DNA from: Kocuria sp. cx-455
GTDB taxonomy: Bacteria; Actinomycetota; Actinomycetes; Actinomycetales; Micrococcaceae
Assembly: GCF_014698015.1 (NCBI RefSeq)
Contig: NZ_JACXBS010000003.1
Coordinates: 1-64,000 of the forward strand
Length of the DNA: 64,000 nt
Direction: 5' to 3'
Shown here in pieces: positions 7,112-15,802 of the stretch. The stretch's first letter is position 1, and each line of letters opens with the position of its first letter. The notes beneath the pieces were generated by a model, which had not been told where the DNA came from, ran no database searches, and saw nothing but the letters and a program-made list of their open reading frames with translations. The position numbers and the translations under genes are program-made.

Positions 7112-9370
7112 TTGACCCAGACCACCACCAAGCGCGTCCTGCTCACAGGAGCCACCGGTTTCCTAGGGCAAGCCGTCCTGGAACGCCTGCTGTCCAGCCA
7201 CGAGGATATTCACGTGACCGCGGTGATCCGCGCCAAGGGGTCTTTGTCCGGGCAGGCTCGCCTCAAACAACTGTTGCGTAAGCCGGTGTTCAAGACGTGG
7301 CGTGAATCCGTGGGCAAGGAACGGGCCGAAGAAATCTTCGCAGAGCGCACCAGCGTTCTCGAGGGTGATCTCACGGGCTTGGCCGGGATCACGGAACCGT
7401 TCGACGTGGTGGTCCACTCCGCATCGACCGTGTCCTTCGACCCGCCCATTGACGAAGCCTTCAAGACCAACGTGGGCGGCGCCGTGGGCCTGTACGAATC
7501 CCTGCGCGCAACCGGCCAGGACCCGCACGTGGTGCACGTGTCAACGTGCTACGTGGGTGGTATCGCCAAGGGGTTGCGCCCCGAAGCGCCCGTGGACCAC
7601 AACGTGGACTGGAACGTCGAGTTCGACGCTGCGGTTCGCGCCGCAGACACGGCTCAGGTGGAATCCCGCTCACCCGAACGGTTGCAGTCCTTCATTGGAA
7701 AGGCCACCTCCCAGTTCGGTAAGGAGGGTCCCAAGTCCGTGGCCCGCGCCGCGGAGGAAGCTCGGCAGGCATGGGTTCGGCAACGCCTTGTCGACCACGG
7801 CCGAACCCGTGCACAGTCGTTGGGGTGGACCGATATTTACACCTTCACCAAGGCGCTGGGCGAGCGAGTTGCGGAGGAGAAGTGGGCCGGCGCGGGGCAC
7901 CAACTGTCCATCGTGCGCCCGGCCATCATCGAGTCCGCACTGCGCTACCCGTTCCCCGGCTGGATCGACGGCTACAAGGTGGCCGATCCGCTCATCATGG
8001 CCTATGCCAAGGGCGCACTGCCAGAATTCCCCGGTCTGCCGGATTCCGTGCTCGACGTGATCCCGGTCGATTTCGTGGTCAACGCGATCGTGGCCCTGGT
8101 GACCCAGGGGCACCGCGCGCCCTCGGGCGAGCTGACCGAGGAAACGGATGTGGACCCGCAGGCCGCCTACTACCAAGTGTGCTCGGGTGCGTCGAATCCG
8201 CTGCCGTTCCACCAGATGTACGAAAACGTGCGTGAGTTCTTCCGGGCGCAGCCGCTCGAGGATTCCCACGGCAACCCCATTGCCGTTCCCGAGTGGAAGT
8301 TCCCGGCCAATAACGCGGTGGAGCGCGGGCTCGCTCTCAAGGAGAAACTCGCGGCCGCCGGCGGCAAGCTCAGTGCCGTCCTGCCGGCCACAGCGCGAAC
8401 CCGGGAGTGGACCAACTCCCTGCACCGCATGCAGACGGGCTTGGGCTCACTGCGAACCTACGTGGACCTGTACCAGAACTACACGCGCACCGAGATGATC
8501 TTCGACGACACCCACACGCGTCAATTGGACCGGGCGCTGCCGGAGTCCGCACCCGAGGACCAGCACTTCGATCCGCGGGGCATTGACTGGCGGGACTACT
8601 GGCAGAACGTGCACCTGCCCGCCCTCACCGAAATGACCCGCGCATACGGCCGGTTGAAGGCCGCGTCCCGCAAGCGGGAAACCCGCCCGCGCGCACTCAA
8701 ATCCGGAACCGATGTGGTGGCGGTCTTCGACCTCGAGGGCACCGTGGTGTCCGGCAACATCATCACCCAGTACGCCAAGCTGCGCCGCAGGGAACTCAGC
8801 CCGATGCAGTGGCCCGGTGAGATCACCGAACTGCTCGGCAATGCTCCCACGTACGTCAAGGCCGAACGCCGAGACCGCGGCGAGTTCATCCGCGCGTTTT
8901 TGCGCCGCTACGAAGGCGTGTCCGTGGACCGGGTGGCGGAACTCATGAACGGCTCCATGGGCCGGGCCATGGAGAAGGGCCTGCGACCCGGTGCCCTCGC
9001 CCGAATCGAAGAGCATCGCGCGGCCGGTCACCACACAGTGTTGGTCACCGGTTCCCTGGACCTGCTGGTCAGCCCCATTGCGCACCTGTTCGACCACGTG
9101 GTGGCGGGCCGGATGGAAGTCACCGACGGCAAGCTCACCGGTTACCTGGCCACCCCGCCGCTCGTGGACGAGGCCCGCGCCCAGTGGCTTAAGCGCTACG
9201 CGGAGGAGAACGGGTTCGACCTGAGCCGCTCCTACGGTTACGGAGACTCGGTGGCCGACGCCAGTTGGCTGTCCCAGGTGGCTCACGCGCACGCCGTGAA
9301 CCCCGATCTGCCCTTGTACCGGCGGGCCAAGAAATCGCACTGGCCCATTGAGGACTGGAGGAAAGCCTGA
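7112..9370 (+). CDS. Fatty-acyl-CoA reductase-like extended SDR fused to an HAD-IB phosphatase-like domain
   Basis: 752-aa two-domain protein. Residues about 5-400 form an extended SDR/male-sterility-type reductase: TGATGFLG binds NAD(P)H, and the active-site pattern is YTFTKALGE. From about 530 an HAD-IB domain follows: FDLEGTVVSG (the usual second Asp of DxDxT is Glu), VTGSLDLLVSP and YGYGDSVADASWL. The TTG at 7112 has GGAGGA five bases upstream; an earlier ATG (7079) and GTG (7046) lack such a site. Fatty-acyl reductases of this type make fatty alcohol or aldehyde. The HAD part may remove a phosphate or be structural. It is followed after 3 bases by the diiron protein gene. Confidence 0.78.
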   Translation: MTQTTTKRVLLTGATGFLGQAVLERLLSSHEDIHVTAVIRAKGSLSGQARLKQLLRKPVFKTWRESVGKERAEEIFAERTSVLEGDLTGLAGITEPFDVVVHSASTVSFDPPIDEAFKTNVGGAVGLYESLRATGQDPHVVHVSTCYVGGIAKGLRPEAPVDHNVDWNVEFDAAVRAADTAQVESRSPERLQSFIGKATSQFGKEGPKSVARAAEEARQAWVRQRLVDHGRTRAQSLGWTDIYTFTKALGERVAEEKWAGAGHQLSIVRPAIIESALRYPFPGWIDGYKVADPLIMAYAKGALPEFPGLPDSVLDVIPVDFVVNAIVALVTQGHRAPSGELTEETDVDPQAAYYQVCSGASNPLPFHQMYENVREFFRAQPLEDSHGNPIAVPEWKFPANNAVERGLALKEKLAAAGGKLSAVLPATARTREWTNSLHRMQTGLGSLRTYVDLYQNYTRTEMIFDDTHTRQLDRALPESAPEDQHFDPRGIDWRDYWQNVHLPALTEMTRAYGRLKAASRKRETRPRALKSGTDVVAVFDLEGTVVSGNIITQYAKLRRRELSPMQWPGEITELLGNAPTYVKAERRDRGEFIRAFLRRYEGVSVDRVAELMNGSMGRAMEKGLRPGALARIEEHRAAGHHTVLVTGSLDLLVSPIAHLFDHVVAGRMEVTDGKLTGYLATPPLVDEARAQWLKRYAEENGFDLSRSYGYGDSVADASWLSQVAHAHAVNPDLPLYRRAKKSHWPIEDWRKA

Positions 9371-9373
9371 GCC

Positions 9374-10189
9374 ATGGCCTTCGACATCGACAAGTTCGCA
9401 GAAACATCCCAGCGAGTGAAATGGGCCGACCTGGACATGGGCGAGTTCGTCACTCGTCCGCTGCCCGAGGACACCCTGCGCTGCCTGCGGTACATGTGTG
9501 ATGTGGAGTACCACACCGTGTGTTACATGCGTGACATGTTGGTGACTCCTTCGCACCAGGACAGGGACGTCTCCACGTTCATGACGATGTGGAACCGGGA
9601 AGAGTACTGGCACGGTGAAGCGCTGGCGGAGGTCCTGGGCCTCCACGGCATCGTGGTCGACTACGACGAGCTGAAGGCGAAGCGCATGAAACTCGGTTGG
9701 TCCGAGGCGCTCAAACCCCTCAAACAGTCGTTACTGTCCAACATGGTCGGGGCCGATTTCATTGCAACCCACATGGCGTGGGGCGCGGCCAACGAATGGT
9801 CCGCGGTCGCCGCCTACCGGCGATTGGCGAACCTCGAGAAGCACCCCGTGCTTGCTGTGCTGCTCAACCGGATTGCCGCCCAGGAATCGCGTCACGTGGC
9901 CTTTTACGCGACCCAGGCACGACGCCGCCTGGAATCCTCTCGCAAGGCCCAGCGCCTCACACGGTTCGCCCTGCGAAAATTCTGGGCCCCCGTGGGTTCG
10001 GGCGTCATGGACCCGGGCGAGGTGGACCACGTGATGGGCAAGCTTTTCGGCGGGCCGGACGGCTCCCATGAAATCGATCGACTGGACCATAATATTGCCA
10101 GGTTGCCGGGCATGGCCGGTCTGCGGATCTTCCACGATGCCACCGCTCGCGCCCGCGCGGGCCATCGGACCAGAACCGCCCCGGCCTAA
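9374..10189 (+). CDS. Ferritin-like diiron protein (acyl-desaturase/oxygenase type)
   Basis: 271-aa four-helix-bundle protein with a complete carboxylate-bridged diiron ligand set: Glu45 (DVEYHT), Glu77-x-x-His80 (EYWHGE), Glu141 (AANEWS) and Glu171-x-x-His174 (ESRHVAFY). The spacing of two E + ExxH repeats is that of soluble acyl-ACP desaturases and related oxygen-activating enzymes. The gene starts 3 bases after the reductase/HAD gene with GGAGGAAA upstream, and TetR starts 2 bases after its stop, so coupled translation is likely. O2-dependent desaturation or oxidation of a lipid made by this locus is inferred; the substrate is unknown. Confidence 0.75.
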   Translation: MAFDIDKFAETSQRVKWADLDMGEFVTRPLPEDTLRCLRYMCDVEYHTVCYMRDMLVTPSHQDRDVSTFMTMWNREEYWHGEALAEVLGLHGIVVDYDELKAKRMKLGWSEALKPLKQSLLSNMVGADFIATHMAWGAANEWSAVAAYRRLANLEKHPVLAVLLNRIAAQESRHVAFYATQARRRLESSRKAQRLTRFALRKFWAPVGSGVMDPGEVDHVMGKLFGGPDGSHEIDRLDHNIARLPGMAGLRIFHDATARARAGHRTRTAPA

Positions 10190-10191
10190 GC

Positions 10192-10788
10192 ATGGTGGCT
10201 GATTCCCCGGTGTCCCAGCAGAGCCCGGCACCGGACCCCCGTACCGCTCGCACGGATCGGAAGATCCTGGCGGGTGCGGTGAAGTTGCTGCGAGAGTTCG
10301 GCCCCCAGAAGGTCACGATCGAGGCGGTGGCCGTGATCTCCGGGGTGGCCAAAACCTCGATCTATCGCCGCTACAACAACAGCGACGAATTGCTGGAAGC
10401 CGCCCTGGAGCACGTCAATACCGAACTGCCCCCGGTATCGCCCGGTTCGGGGAATTGGGAGGAGTCCATGCGCTCGGCCATCGAGGTGCTGTTCGAGGAC
10501 ATGGGTAAGGGGTTGGTTCTGACGCTTCTCCAGGACCCGCACTCCACCACCTCGGAGGTCCTGCGGCGAAAAATTATCGGGCCCCGTATGGAACTCCTCA
10601 GGGATCTGTTGCGGCGAGACCAAGAACTCGGCCTGATTCGGAAAAACGTGGACCTGGATGTGGTCATTGATTTCATGCTGGGGGCCTCTTACGCGCACGT
10701 GGCGAGATACGGCAGCCTGGGTGAGGCGTGGCCGAGTCGGGTTCACGCCACACTGGCCAATCTGGTGGCCGTCAAACCCGTTGAATGA
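10192..10788 (+). CDS. TetR/AcrR-family transcriptional regulator
   Basis: 198-aa repressor with the N-terminal TetR helix-turn-helix: ILAGAVKLLREFGPQKVTIE, then VAKTSIYRRYNNSDELL. The C-terminal ligand domain is divergent, as usual. It starts 2 bases after the diiron protein stop codon, so it belongs to the rightward lipid operon and probably controls it and the divergent SDR operon. Acyl-CoA or fatty-acid derived ligands are common for TetR proteins next to lipid genes, but none can be named here. Confidence 0.85.
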   Translation: MVADSPVSQQSPAPDPRTARTDRKILAGAVKLLREFGPQKVTIEAVAVISGVAKTSIYRRYNNSDELLEAALEHVNTELPPVSPGSGNWEESMRSAIEVLFEDMGKGLVLTLLQDPHSTTSEVLRRKIIGPRMELLRDLLRRDQELGLIRKNVDLDVVIDFMLGASYAHVARYGSLGEAWPSRVHATLANLVAVKPVE

Positions 10789-10948
10789 GCGGGATTGCAA
10801 TGCCCGTGATCTCGGGATCAGTGTGACCACGATGACGACTATGAAGTTTTGGGTCGGGCGATTCGATCTCCGCTCCACTGACCTCTTACGGTGAGATGCG
10901 TTGCCGTTGCCGCGGCGACTCCATTCCATGACAGTCCAGGAGTATCGC

Positions 10949-11908
10949 GTGACATCGTCATCCACCGCCGCGCCCGCGGGGACCGAGCAATCGGAGCTAC
11001 CGCCCGTTGAATCGGATCGGCGCCCGGACGCATTGACCGTGGTCCCCACCCGCAACCCATGGCGTTGGGTGGGCACCGCGCTGGTGGCCGTGGTGCTGGT
11101 CGGTATCGGGTGGTCACTGTTCACCAACCCGCGATGGCAGTGGGACGTGGTGGCGCAATGGCTGACCGCCGAATCCGTGATCACCGCCCTGGGCAACACC
11201 TTGCTGCTCACGGCGATCGCGGCCGTGGGCGGATTCGTCCTGGGTTTCTTCCTCGCGCTGATGAGAATGTCCAGCTCGGGTTTGCTGTCCTCGGTGGCGT
11301 GGTTCTACATCTGGATCTTCCGCTCGGTGCCGTTGCTGGTGCAATTACTGCTCTGGTACAACGTGGGGTACCTCTACGAGGTCATCAGTGTGGGCATCCC
11401 CGGAACGGACGTCACGTTCTTCCAGGCGCCGACCACGGACATTGTCAACAAGTTCGGCGCCGCGGTCCTGGGTCTGACGTTGCACCAGGCCGCGTACTCC
11501 GCAGAGATCATCCGCGGTGGCATTCTGGCGGTGGATCAAGGTCAACAGGAGGCGGCGGCGTCGTTGGGTATCCCGCGCTGGCGCCGTTCCACCCACATTG
11601 TGCTGCCCCAGGCGCTGCGGTCCATCCTGCCACCGGCGTTCAACGAGATCATCAGTCTGGTCAAGGGCACCTCGGTGGTTTACGTGCTCGCCTACAACGA
11701 GCTCTTCTACACGATCCAGGTGATCTACGCCCGCACCAACGAGGTCATCCCCATGCTCCTGGTGGCCACGCTGTGGTACGTGATCATCACGACCGTCCTC
11801 AACATCATTCAGTACTACGTGGAGCGACACTTTGCGCGCGGTGCGGTGCGAACTCTTCCGCCCACGCCGCTGCAGCGGCTGCGTTCCCGCCTGGGAGGCG
11901 CACGATGA
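10949..11908 (+). CDS. Polar amino-acid ABC transporter permease
   Basis: 319-aa inner-membrane permease of the HisM/GlnP type. A hydrophilic N-terminal tail of about 35 residues precedes roughly five to six membrane segments. The EAA loop QEAAASLGIPRWRRSTHIVL followed by LPPAFNEIISLVKGTS contacts the ATPase. The GTG at 10949 is favoured (CAGGAG six bases upstream); an ATG at 10928 is possible. It heads an operon with the ATPase (ATGA overlap) and a family 3 binding protein. Confidence 0.88.
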   Translation: MTSSSTAAPAGTEQSELPPVESDRRPDALTVVPTRNPWRWVGTALVAVVLVGIGWSLFTNPRWQWDVVAQWLTAESVITALGNTLLLTAIAAVGGFVLGFFLALMRMSSSGLLSSVAWFYIWIFRSVPLLVQLLLWYNVGYLYEVISVGIPGTDVTFFQAPTTDIVNKFGAAVLGLTLHQAAYSAEIIRGGILAVDQGQQEAAASLGIPRWRRSTHIVLPQALRSILPPAFNEIISLVKGTSVVYVLAYNELFYTIQVIYARTNEVIPMLLVATLWYVIITTVLNIIQYYVERHFARGAVRTLPPTPLQRLRSRLGGAR

Positions 11909-12738
11909 GTTCCACCGCCAAGGATCAGAAGAAAGCGCGCCACCACGATGACCGTCCGACCAAGGGACACGTGGTGATCGAGAACGTCCACAAGTCCTTC
12001 GGGGACGTGCGTGTGCTCAAGGGCGTGAGCCTGGACATCAAACCCGGTGAGGTCGCCGCGATCCTGGGTCCCTCGGGCTCCGGAAAGTCCACTCTGCTGC
12101 GCACGGTCAATCATCTGGAGAACATCGACGCTGGCCGCATCACCATCGACGGCAAAATGGTCGGTTATGAACAGCGCGGTGACAAACTCTACGAATTGCA
12201 CGAAAAGGAGATCCTGCGCCGGCGCACGAACGTGGGTATGGTCTTCCAACAATTCAACTTGTTCCCGCACCTGCGAGTTCTGGACAACGTGATGGAGGCG
12301 CAGGTCTCCGCGCTGGGGCGTTCCAAGGCCGAGGCGCGGGAGAAGGCCCGTGAACTACTCAAGCGCGTGGGCCTGGCGGACAAGGAACGGGCATTCCCCC
12401 GGCAACTCTCCGGTGGTCAACAGCAGCGCGTGGCCATTGCGCGCACCCTCGCCCTGGACCCGGCCGTGGTGCTGTTCGACGAACCCACCTCGGCATTGGA
12501 TCCCGAGCTGGTCGGGGAAGTACTCGATGTGATCCGGGACCTCGCGTCCCAGGGCGTGACCATGCTGGTGGTGACGCACGAGACGAGTTTCGCGCGCGAC
12601 GTCGCCGACACCGTGATCTTCATGTCCGACGGCGTGGTGGTGGAACAAGGACCACCGCGCGAGGTGTTCTCGGCGCCGAAGCACGAACGGACCCGGGCGT
12701 TCCTGGGGTCGGTCCTGGAACCGGCGTACAACCTGTGA
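11905..12738 (+). CDS. Polar amino-acid ABC transporter ATP-binding protein
   Basis: 277-aa ATPase of the GlnQ/HisP family. Walker A GPSGSGKST, signature LSGGQQQR, Walker B VVLFDEPTSALD and the switch histidine (VVTHE) are all canonical. The ATG overlaps the permease stop by four bases (ATGA), with GGGAGG upstream. A longer open frame reaching back inside the permease gene is an artefact of overlapping reading frames. The first 20 residues are a basic tail before the conserved IENVHKSFGD. Confidence 0.93.
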   Translation: MSSTAKDQKKARHHDDRPTKGHVVIENVHKSFGDVRVLKGVSLDIKPGEVAAILGPSGSGKSTLLRTVNHLENIDAGRITIDGKMVGYEQRGDKLYELHEKEILRRRTNVGMVFQQFNLFPHLRVLDNVMEAQVSALGRSKAEAREKARELLKRVGLADKERAFPRQLSGGQQQRVAIARTLALDPAVVLFDEPTSALDPELVGEVLDVIRDLASQGVTMLVVTHETSFARDVADTVIFMSDGVVVEQGPPREVFSAPKHERTRAFLGSVLEPAYNL

Positions 12739-13700
12739 GCCGCGGCATGGACCGTCGCACGGTGCTGCGCGCGGCCGGGCTGGGCGGCCTGGGACTGCTG
12801 AGTCTGGCGGCGTGCACCCAGCCCGAGCAGCCCCAGCCGACCCGCGAGGACGGCGTACCGTTCGACCTGAGTCCCGAACAGAACAGCCGGGTCCGCTCCG
12901 ACGTGGATCCTGCTGCGCGGGCCCTGTTGCCGGAGAGCATTGCCGCCGCCGGTGTGCTCACCGTGGGGGTGCTCAATACCTCGCCGCCGCTCTCGTTCAG
13001 TGCAACCGATGACGTCACACCGATTGGTTCAGAGGTGGATACCGCCTACCTCGTTGCCGACAAATTGGGGCTCGAACTGAACCCGCAAGTGACATCGTGG
13101 GAGAACTGGCCGCTCAAACTGGGTGCCCACGAGTATCACGCGACGTTCGCGAACGTGGGGGTCACCGAGCCCCGGCTCAAACTCTACGATTTTGCGACCT
13201 ACCGCGCGGCCTACATGGGTTTCCTGGCTCGCAAGGGGCAGGGCCCGGTGGTGGAAACCCCGGACGATATCTCCGGACGAAAACTCTCGGTCACACCGGG
13301 CACCAACCAGGAAAAAATCGTGATGGCGTGGAACGAGCAACTGCGGGCGCAGGGCAAGGAACCGGCCGCACTCGACTTGTATCTCGACAACACGAATGCG
13401 GTGCTCGCCCTAGCAGCCGGGCGTATCGACTACTACCTGTCGCCGTTTCCCACGGGCTCGTATTACGCGGCCACCCGCGACGACCTGGAGGTCAGGGGCA
13501 AAATCAGTGCGGGCTGGCCCAAATCCACCCTGGTCGCGGCCACGACCCTCAAGAACTCCGGTTTGGCCAGGCCTTTCCAAGCGGCACTGCAATCGGCGAT
13601 CACGTCCGGTCAATACCGGGCCGCACTCACGCGGTGGGGACTGGAAGAGGAGTTCCTGCCGGAGTCGCTGATCGTCACCGAGAAGACGGGCATGCCCTAG
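12735..13700 (+). CDS. Family 3 amino-acid-binding lipoprotein of the ABC importer
   Basis: 321-aa extracellular solute-binding protein. The N terminus has a twin arginine (DRRTVLRAAG), a hydrophobic stretch and the lipobox LAAC, so it is predicted to be exported (perhaps by Tat) and lipid-anchored. The mature part shows the family 3 pattern LTVGVLNTSPPLSF, ADKLGLE and GRIDYYLSP. The GTG start overlaps the ATPase stop by four bases (GTGA). Linked permease and ATPase of the polar amino-acid class support the role; the actual ligand is unknown. Confidence 0.87.
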   Translation: MSRGMDRRTVLRAAGLGGLGLLSLAACTQPEQPQPTREDGVPFDLSPEQNSRVRSDVDPAARALLPESIAAAGVLTVGVLNTSPPLSFSATDDVTPIGSEVDTAYLVADKLGLELNPQVTSWENWPLKLGAHEYHATFANVGVTEPRLKLYDFATYRAAYMGFLARKGQGPVVETPDDISGRKLSVTPGTNQEKIVMAWNEQLRAQGKEPAALDLYLDNTNAVLALAAGRIDYYLSPFPTGSYYAATRDDLEVRGKISAGWPKSTLVAATTLKNSGLARPFQAALQSAITSGQYRAALTRWGLEEEFLPESLIVTEKTGMP

Positions 13701-13719
13701 CGTTGTGCGGGGCGCAGGG

Positions 13720-14997
13720 CTAGAAGACGTCCTTTTCGTCGGGGCGCGACGACAATTGCGACTTCACGTAGTCCTTGACCGCATTGGGGGTCGCAACGTC
13801 CTTACCCGCTTTTTCGGACATGAACCAACGGTGCTCCAGAACCTCGTGAACAATTTCCGCGGGTTCGAGCTTGCGCCGCATCTCGGCCGGAACCGCCTCC
13901 ATGATGGGTACGAAGATCTCCCGCATCCATAACTGTGCCGTGAGATCCTCGGGAAGCCCCGGGTACAGCGCCTGTCCGAACTGCCCAATGTCCGTGAGGA
14001 TGCGGCGGGCCTGATTCTCGTGGGTGTCCAATCCCGTGAGGTGCAGTAACCGACGCGCATGGTGACCGGGTTCGACCACTCGGGGACGCAAATGCACCTG
14101 CCCCGAATCATCGGACTCCAGCGAGGCCTCCTCCACATCGAAGCCCAGCTCATTCAGCCGCTCCACCCTGGCCTGCACCCGCCACCGCTCATCCAGGGCG
14201 AAACTCTCCTCGGCGGTGAGTTCCTCCCACAGGTTGGTGTAGGTGCTGACCAGGCGGTCCGAGATCTCGAACGGGTCCACGCCGTCCGGGGTCATCCCCG
14301 CGTGTTCGAGCCGGCTCTGCATGTCCTCACCGGCCAGCAGGTCCATGATCTCACCCGCCACATTGGTGCGGGCCAGGTCTATGTCGTAGTCGCGCTGACC
14401 GCGAGAAAGTTCATTGTGGATCTCACCGGTTTCGGCATCCACGAGGTACGCGGCGAAATGCCCGGCGTCGCGGCGGAACAACGTGTTCGACAGGGACACA
14501 TCACCCCAGTAGAACCCTGACAGGTGCAACTGGACGATCAGGGACGCCAAGGCATCCACGAGCAGCTCGACCGTCCACGGTGAGGGGACCTGTTCGAAGA
14601 TCGCCCGGTACGGCAGGGAAAAGCTCAGATGATCCGTCACGAGCGCGGCGGGTAGTGGTTCGCCCTGCTCGGTGAAACGGTTGGTGACCACCGAGTCCGG
14701 TGTGACCGAGGGCGCGCCCATGCGCAACAGCCGCCGCAACAGCCCGTACTCCCGCTGTGCGTAGTGGGGCGTGGTTTCCTTGACCGCCACCACCTTGGAA
14801 CCCACGTGCGCGAACCGCACCACGTGGCGAGAGATCCCTCGGGGATACGCGGCCAGTACCTCGGGCGGCCACTCCTCGAGAGGGACGTGCCACGGCAGAT
14901 CCAACAAAGCCGGGTCAGGGAACGCGGTATTGATCGAGACCCGCCGGGAACCGGGGGACACGGGGGAATCGAGTGGTTGTGCCGGGGAGGCGTTCAT
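13720..14997 (-). CDS. DUF4032 protein with a kinase-like fold, in the trehalose operon
   Basis: 425-aa protein recognised as DUF4032, related to lipopolysaccharide-kinase folds. Kinase-like landmarks are visible: VVAVKETT with a likely ATP-binding Lys, a downstream QREYGLL Glu, a catalytic-loop-like YWGDVSLSNTLF and a metal-binding-like LVDAETGE. The ATG is one base after the otsB stop codon, so it is cotranscribed with otsA and otsB. No substrate is known to me. A sugar kinase or a regulator of trehalose metabolism are both possible. Its end is only 19 bases from the convergent binding-protein gene. Confidence 0.75.
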   Translation of the reverse strand: MNASPAQPLDSPVSPGSRRVSINTAFPDPALLDLPWHVPLEEWPPEVLAAYPRGISRHVVRFAHVGSKVVAVKETTPHYAQREYGLLRRLLRMGAPSVTPDSVVTNRFTEQGEPLPAALVTDHLSFSLPYRAIFEQVPSPWTVELLVDALASLIVQLHLSGFYWGDVSLSNTLFRRDAGHFAAYLVDAETGEIHNELSRGQRDYDIDLARTNVAGEIMDLLAGEDMQSRLEHAGMTPDGVDPFEISDRLVSTYTNLWEELTAEESFALDERWRVQARVERLNELGFDVEEASLESDDSGQVHLRPRVVEPGHHARRLLHLTGLDTHENQARRILTDIGQFGQALYPGLPEDLTAQLWMREIFVPIMEAVPAEMRRKLEPAEIVHEVLEHRWFMSEKAGKDVATPNAVKDYVKSQLSSRPDEKDVF

Positions 14998-14998
14998 G

Positions 14999-15802
14999 TC
15001 ACTTGATGCTAGTCACCATGCGCGCTCGTTGGTCGGCAAAAGCGCGCAAAAGGTCGGCGAGTTCCTCCGGCCCACTGACGCGTTGACGTGCCACGGACTC
15101 CTTATCGCCCACTTTGATCCCCAGGTCGTTCACGGTCAGCAGTTCCATGGCGTCTTCATCGGTGACGTCATCACCGGCGAAGACAACGACGTCCGGTGAC
15201 GCTGCCGCCTTGATGATTCGCAACCCGTCCCCCTTGGTTGCGCTCAGCACCGAGCACTCCACCACTCGTTGTCCGGGGGTGATCCGCAACCCGTCCAGCT
15301 CCGCATAGGCGCGAGTCATCTCGTCCAACGCCTGATCCGAGACCCGCGGGTCCTTGATGGGACGGGTGTGAAAACACACCCCGGCGGGTTTCAGTTCGGC
15401 GCGGGAGCCAGGATATCGGGACACCAATTTCTCAGTCTCGTCCACCGCATGGTCCAGGAGGTTCAACTGCTCCACCGTCAGATGAATGTCGTGCTCGGCG
15501 TCCTCCGGCAGATCGGGCAACGCCGCCAAATCCATTTCCGCACCGTGGGAGCCCGACAGCACCATGCGGCGAGCGGGATCGACCACCGCGCGCAAGAACT
15601 CGAGCGGCCGGCCGGAAATGATCGCCACCGTGGTGCGGGGCAGATCCGCAAGGGCGTCCAGCGCCTCGCGAGCGGCGGGGAGGGGACGGGAATCCGCGGG
15701 GTCCTCCGTGAAGGGGGCCAGGGTGCCGTCAAAATCCAACGCCACCAAGAGGCGGTTCGCCCCGGCGGTGCGACTCAAAGCATCACTGAGCGTTTCGGTC
15801 AT
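14999..15802 (-). CDS. otsB: Trehalose-6-phosphate phosphatase
   Basis: 267-aa HAD-superfamily enzyme that dephosphorylates trehalose 6-phosphate to trehalose. Motif I ALDFDGTLAPF contains the nucleophile Asp, motif II is AIISGRP, and FAGDDVTDEDAM near the C terminus is the metal-binding motif typical of OtsB. The ATG at 15802 has AGGGAG eight bases upstream; a GTG at 15811 is also in frame. The start lies inside the end of otsA (20-base overlap), implying translational coupling. otsA, otsB and the DUF4032 gene form one operon. Confidence 0.92.
   Translation of the reverse strand: MTETLSDALSRTAGANRLLVALDFDGTLAPFTEDPADSRPLPAAREALDALADLPRTTVAIISGRPLEFLRAVVDPARRMVLSGSHGAEMDLAALPDLPEDAEHDIHLTVEQLNLLDHAVDETEKLVSRYPGSRAELKPAGVCFHTRPIKDPRVSDQALDEMTRAYAELDGLRITPGQRVVECSVLSATKGDGLRIIKAAASPDVVVFAGDDVTDEDAMELLTVNDLGIKVGDKESVARQRVSGPEELADLLRAFADQRARMVTSIK

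Noticed and set aside
11059-11904. Long N-terminal extension of the amino-acid ABC ATPase
   Set aside because: It lies in another frame of the permease gene. The ATG at 11905 with GGGAGG and the ATGA overlap give a normal GlnQ-type protein.
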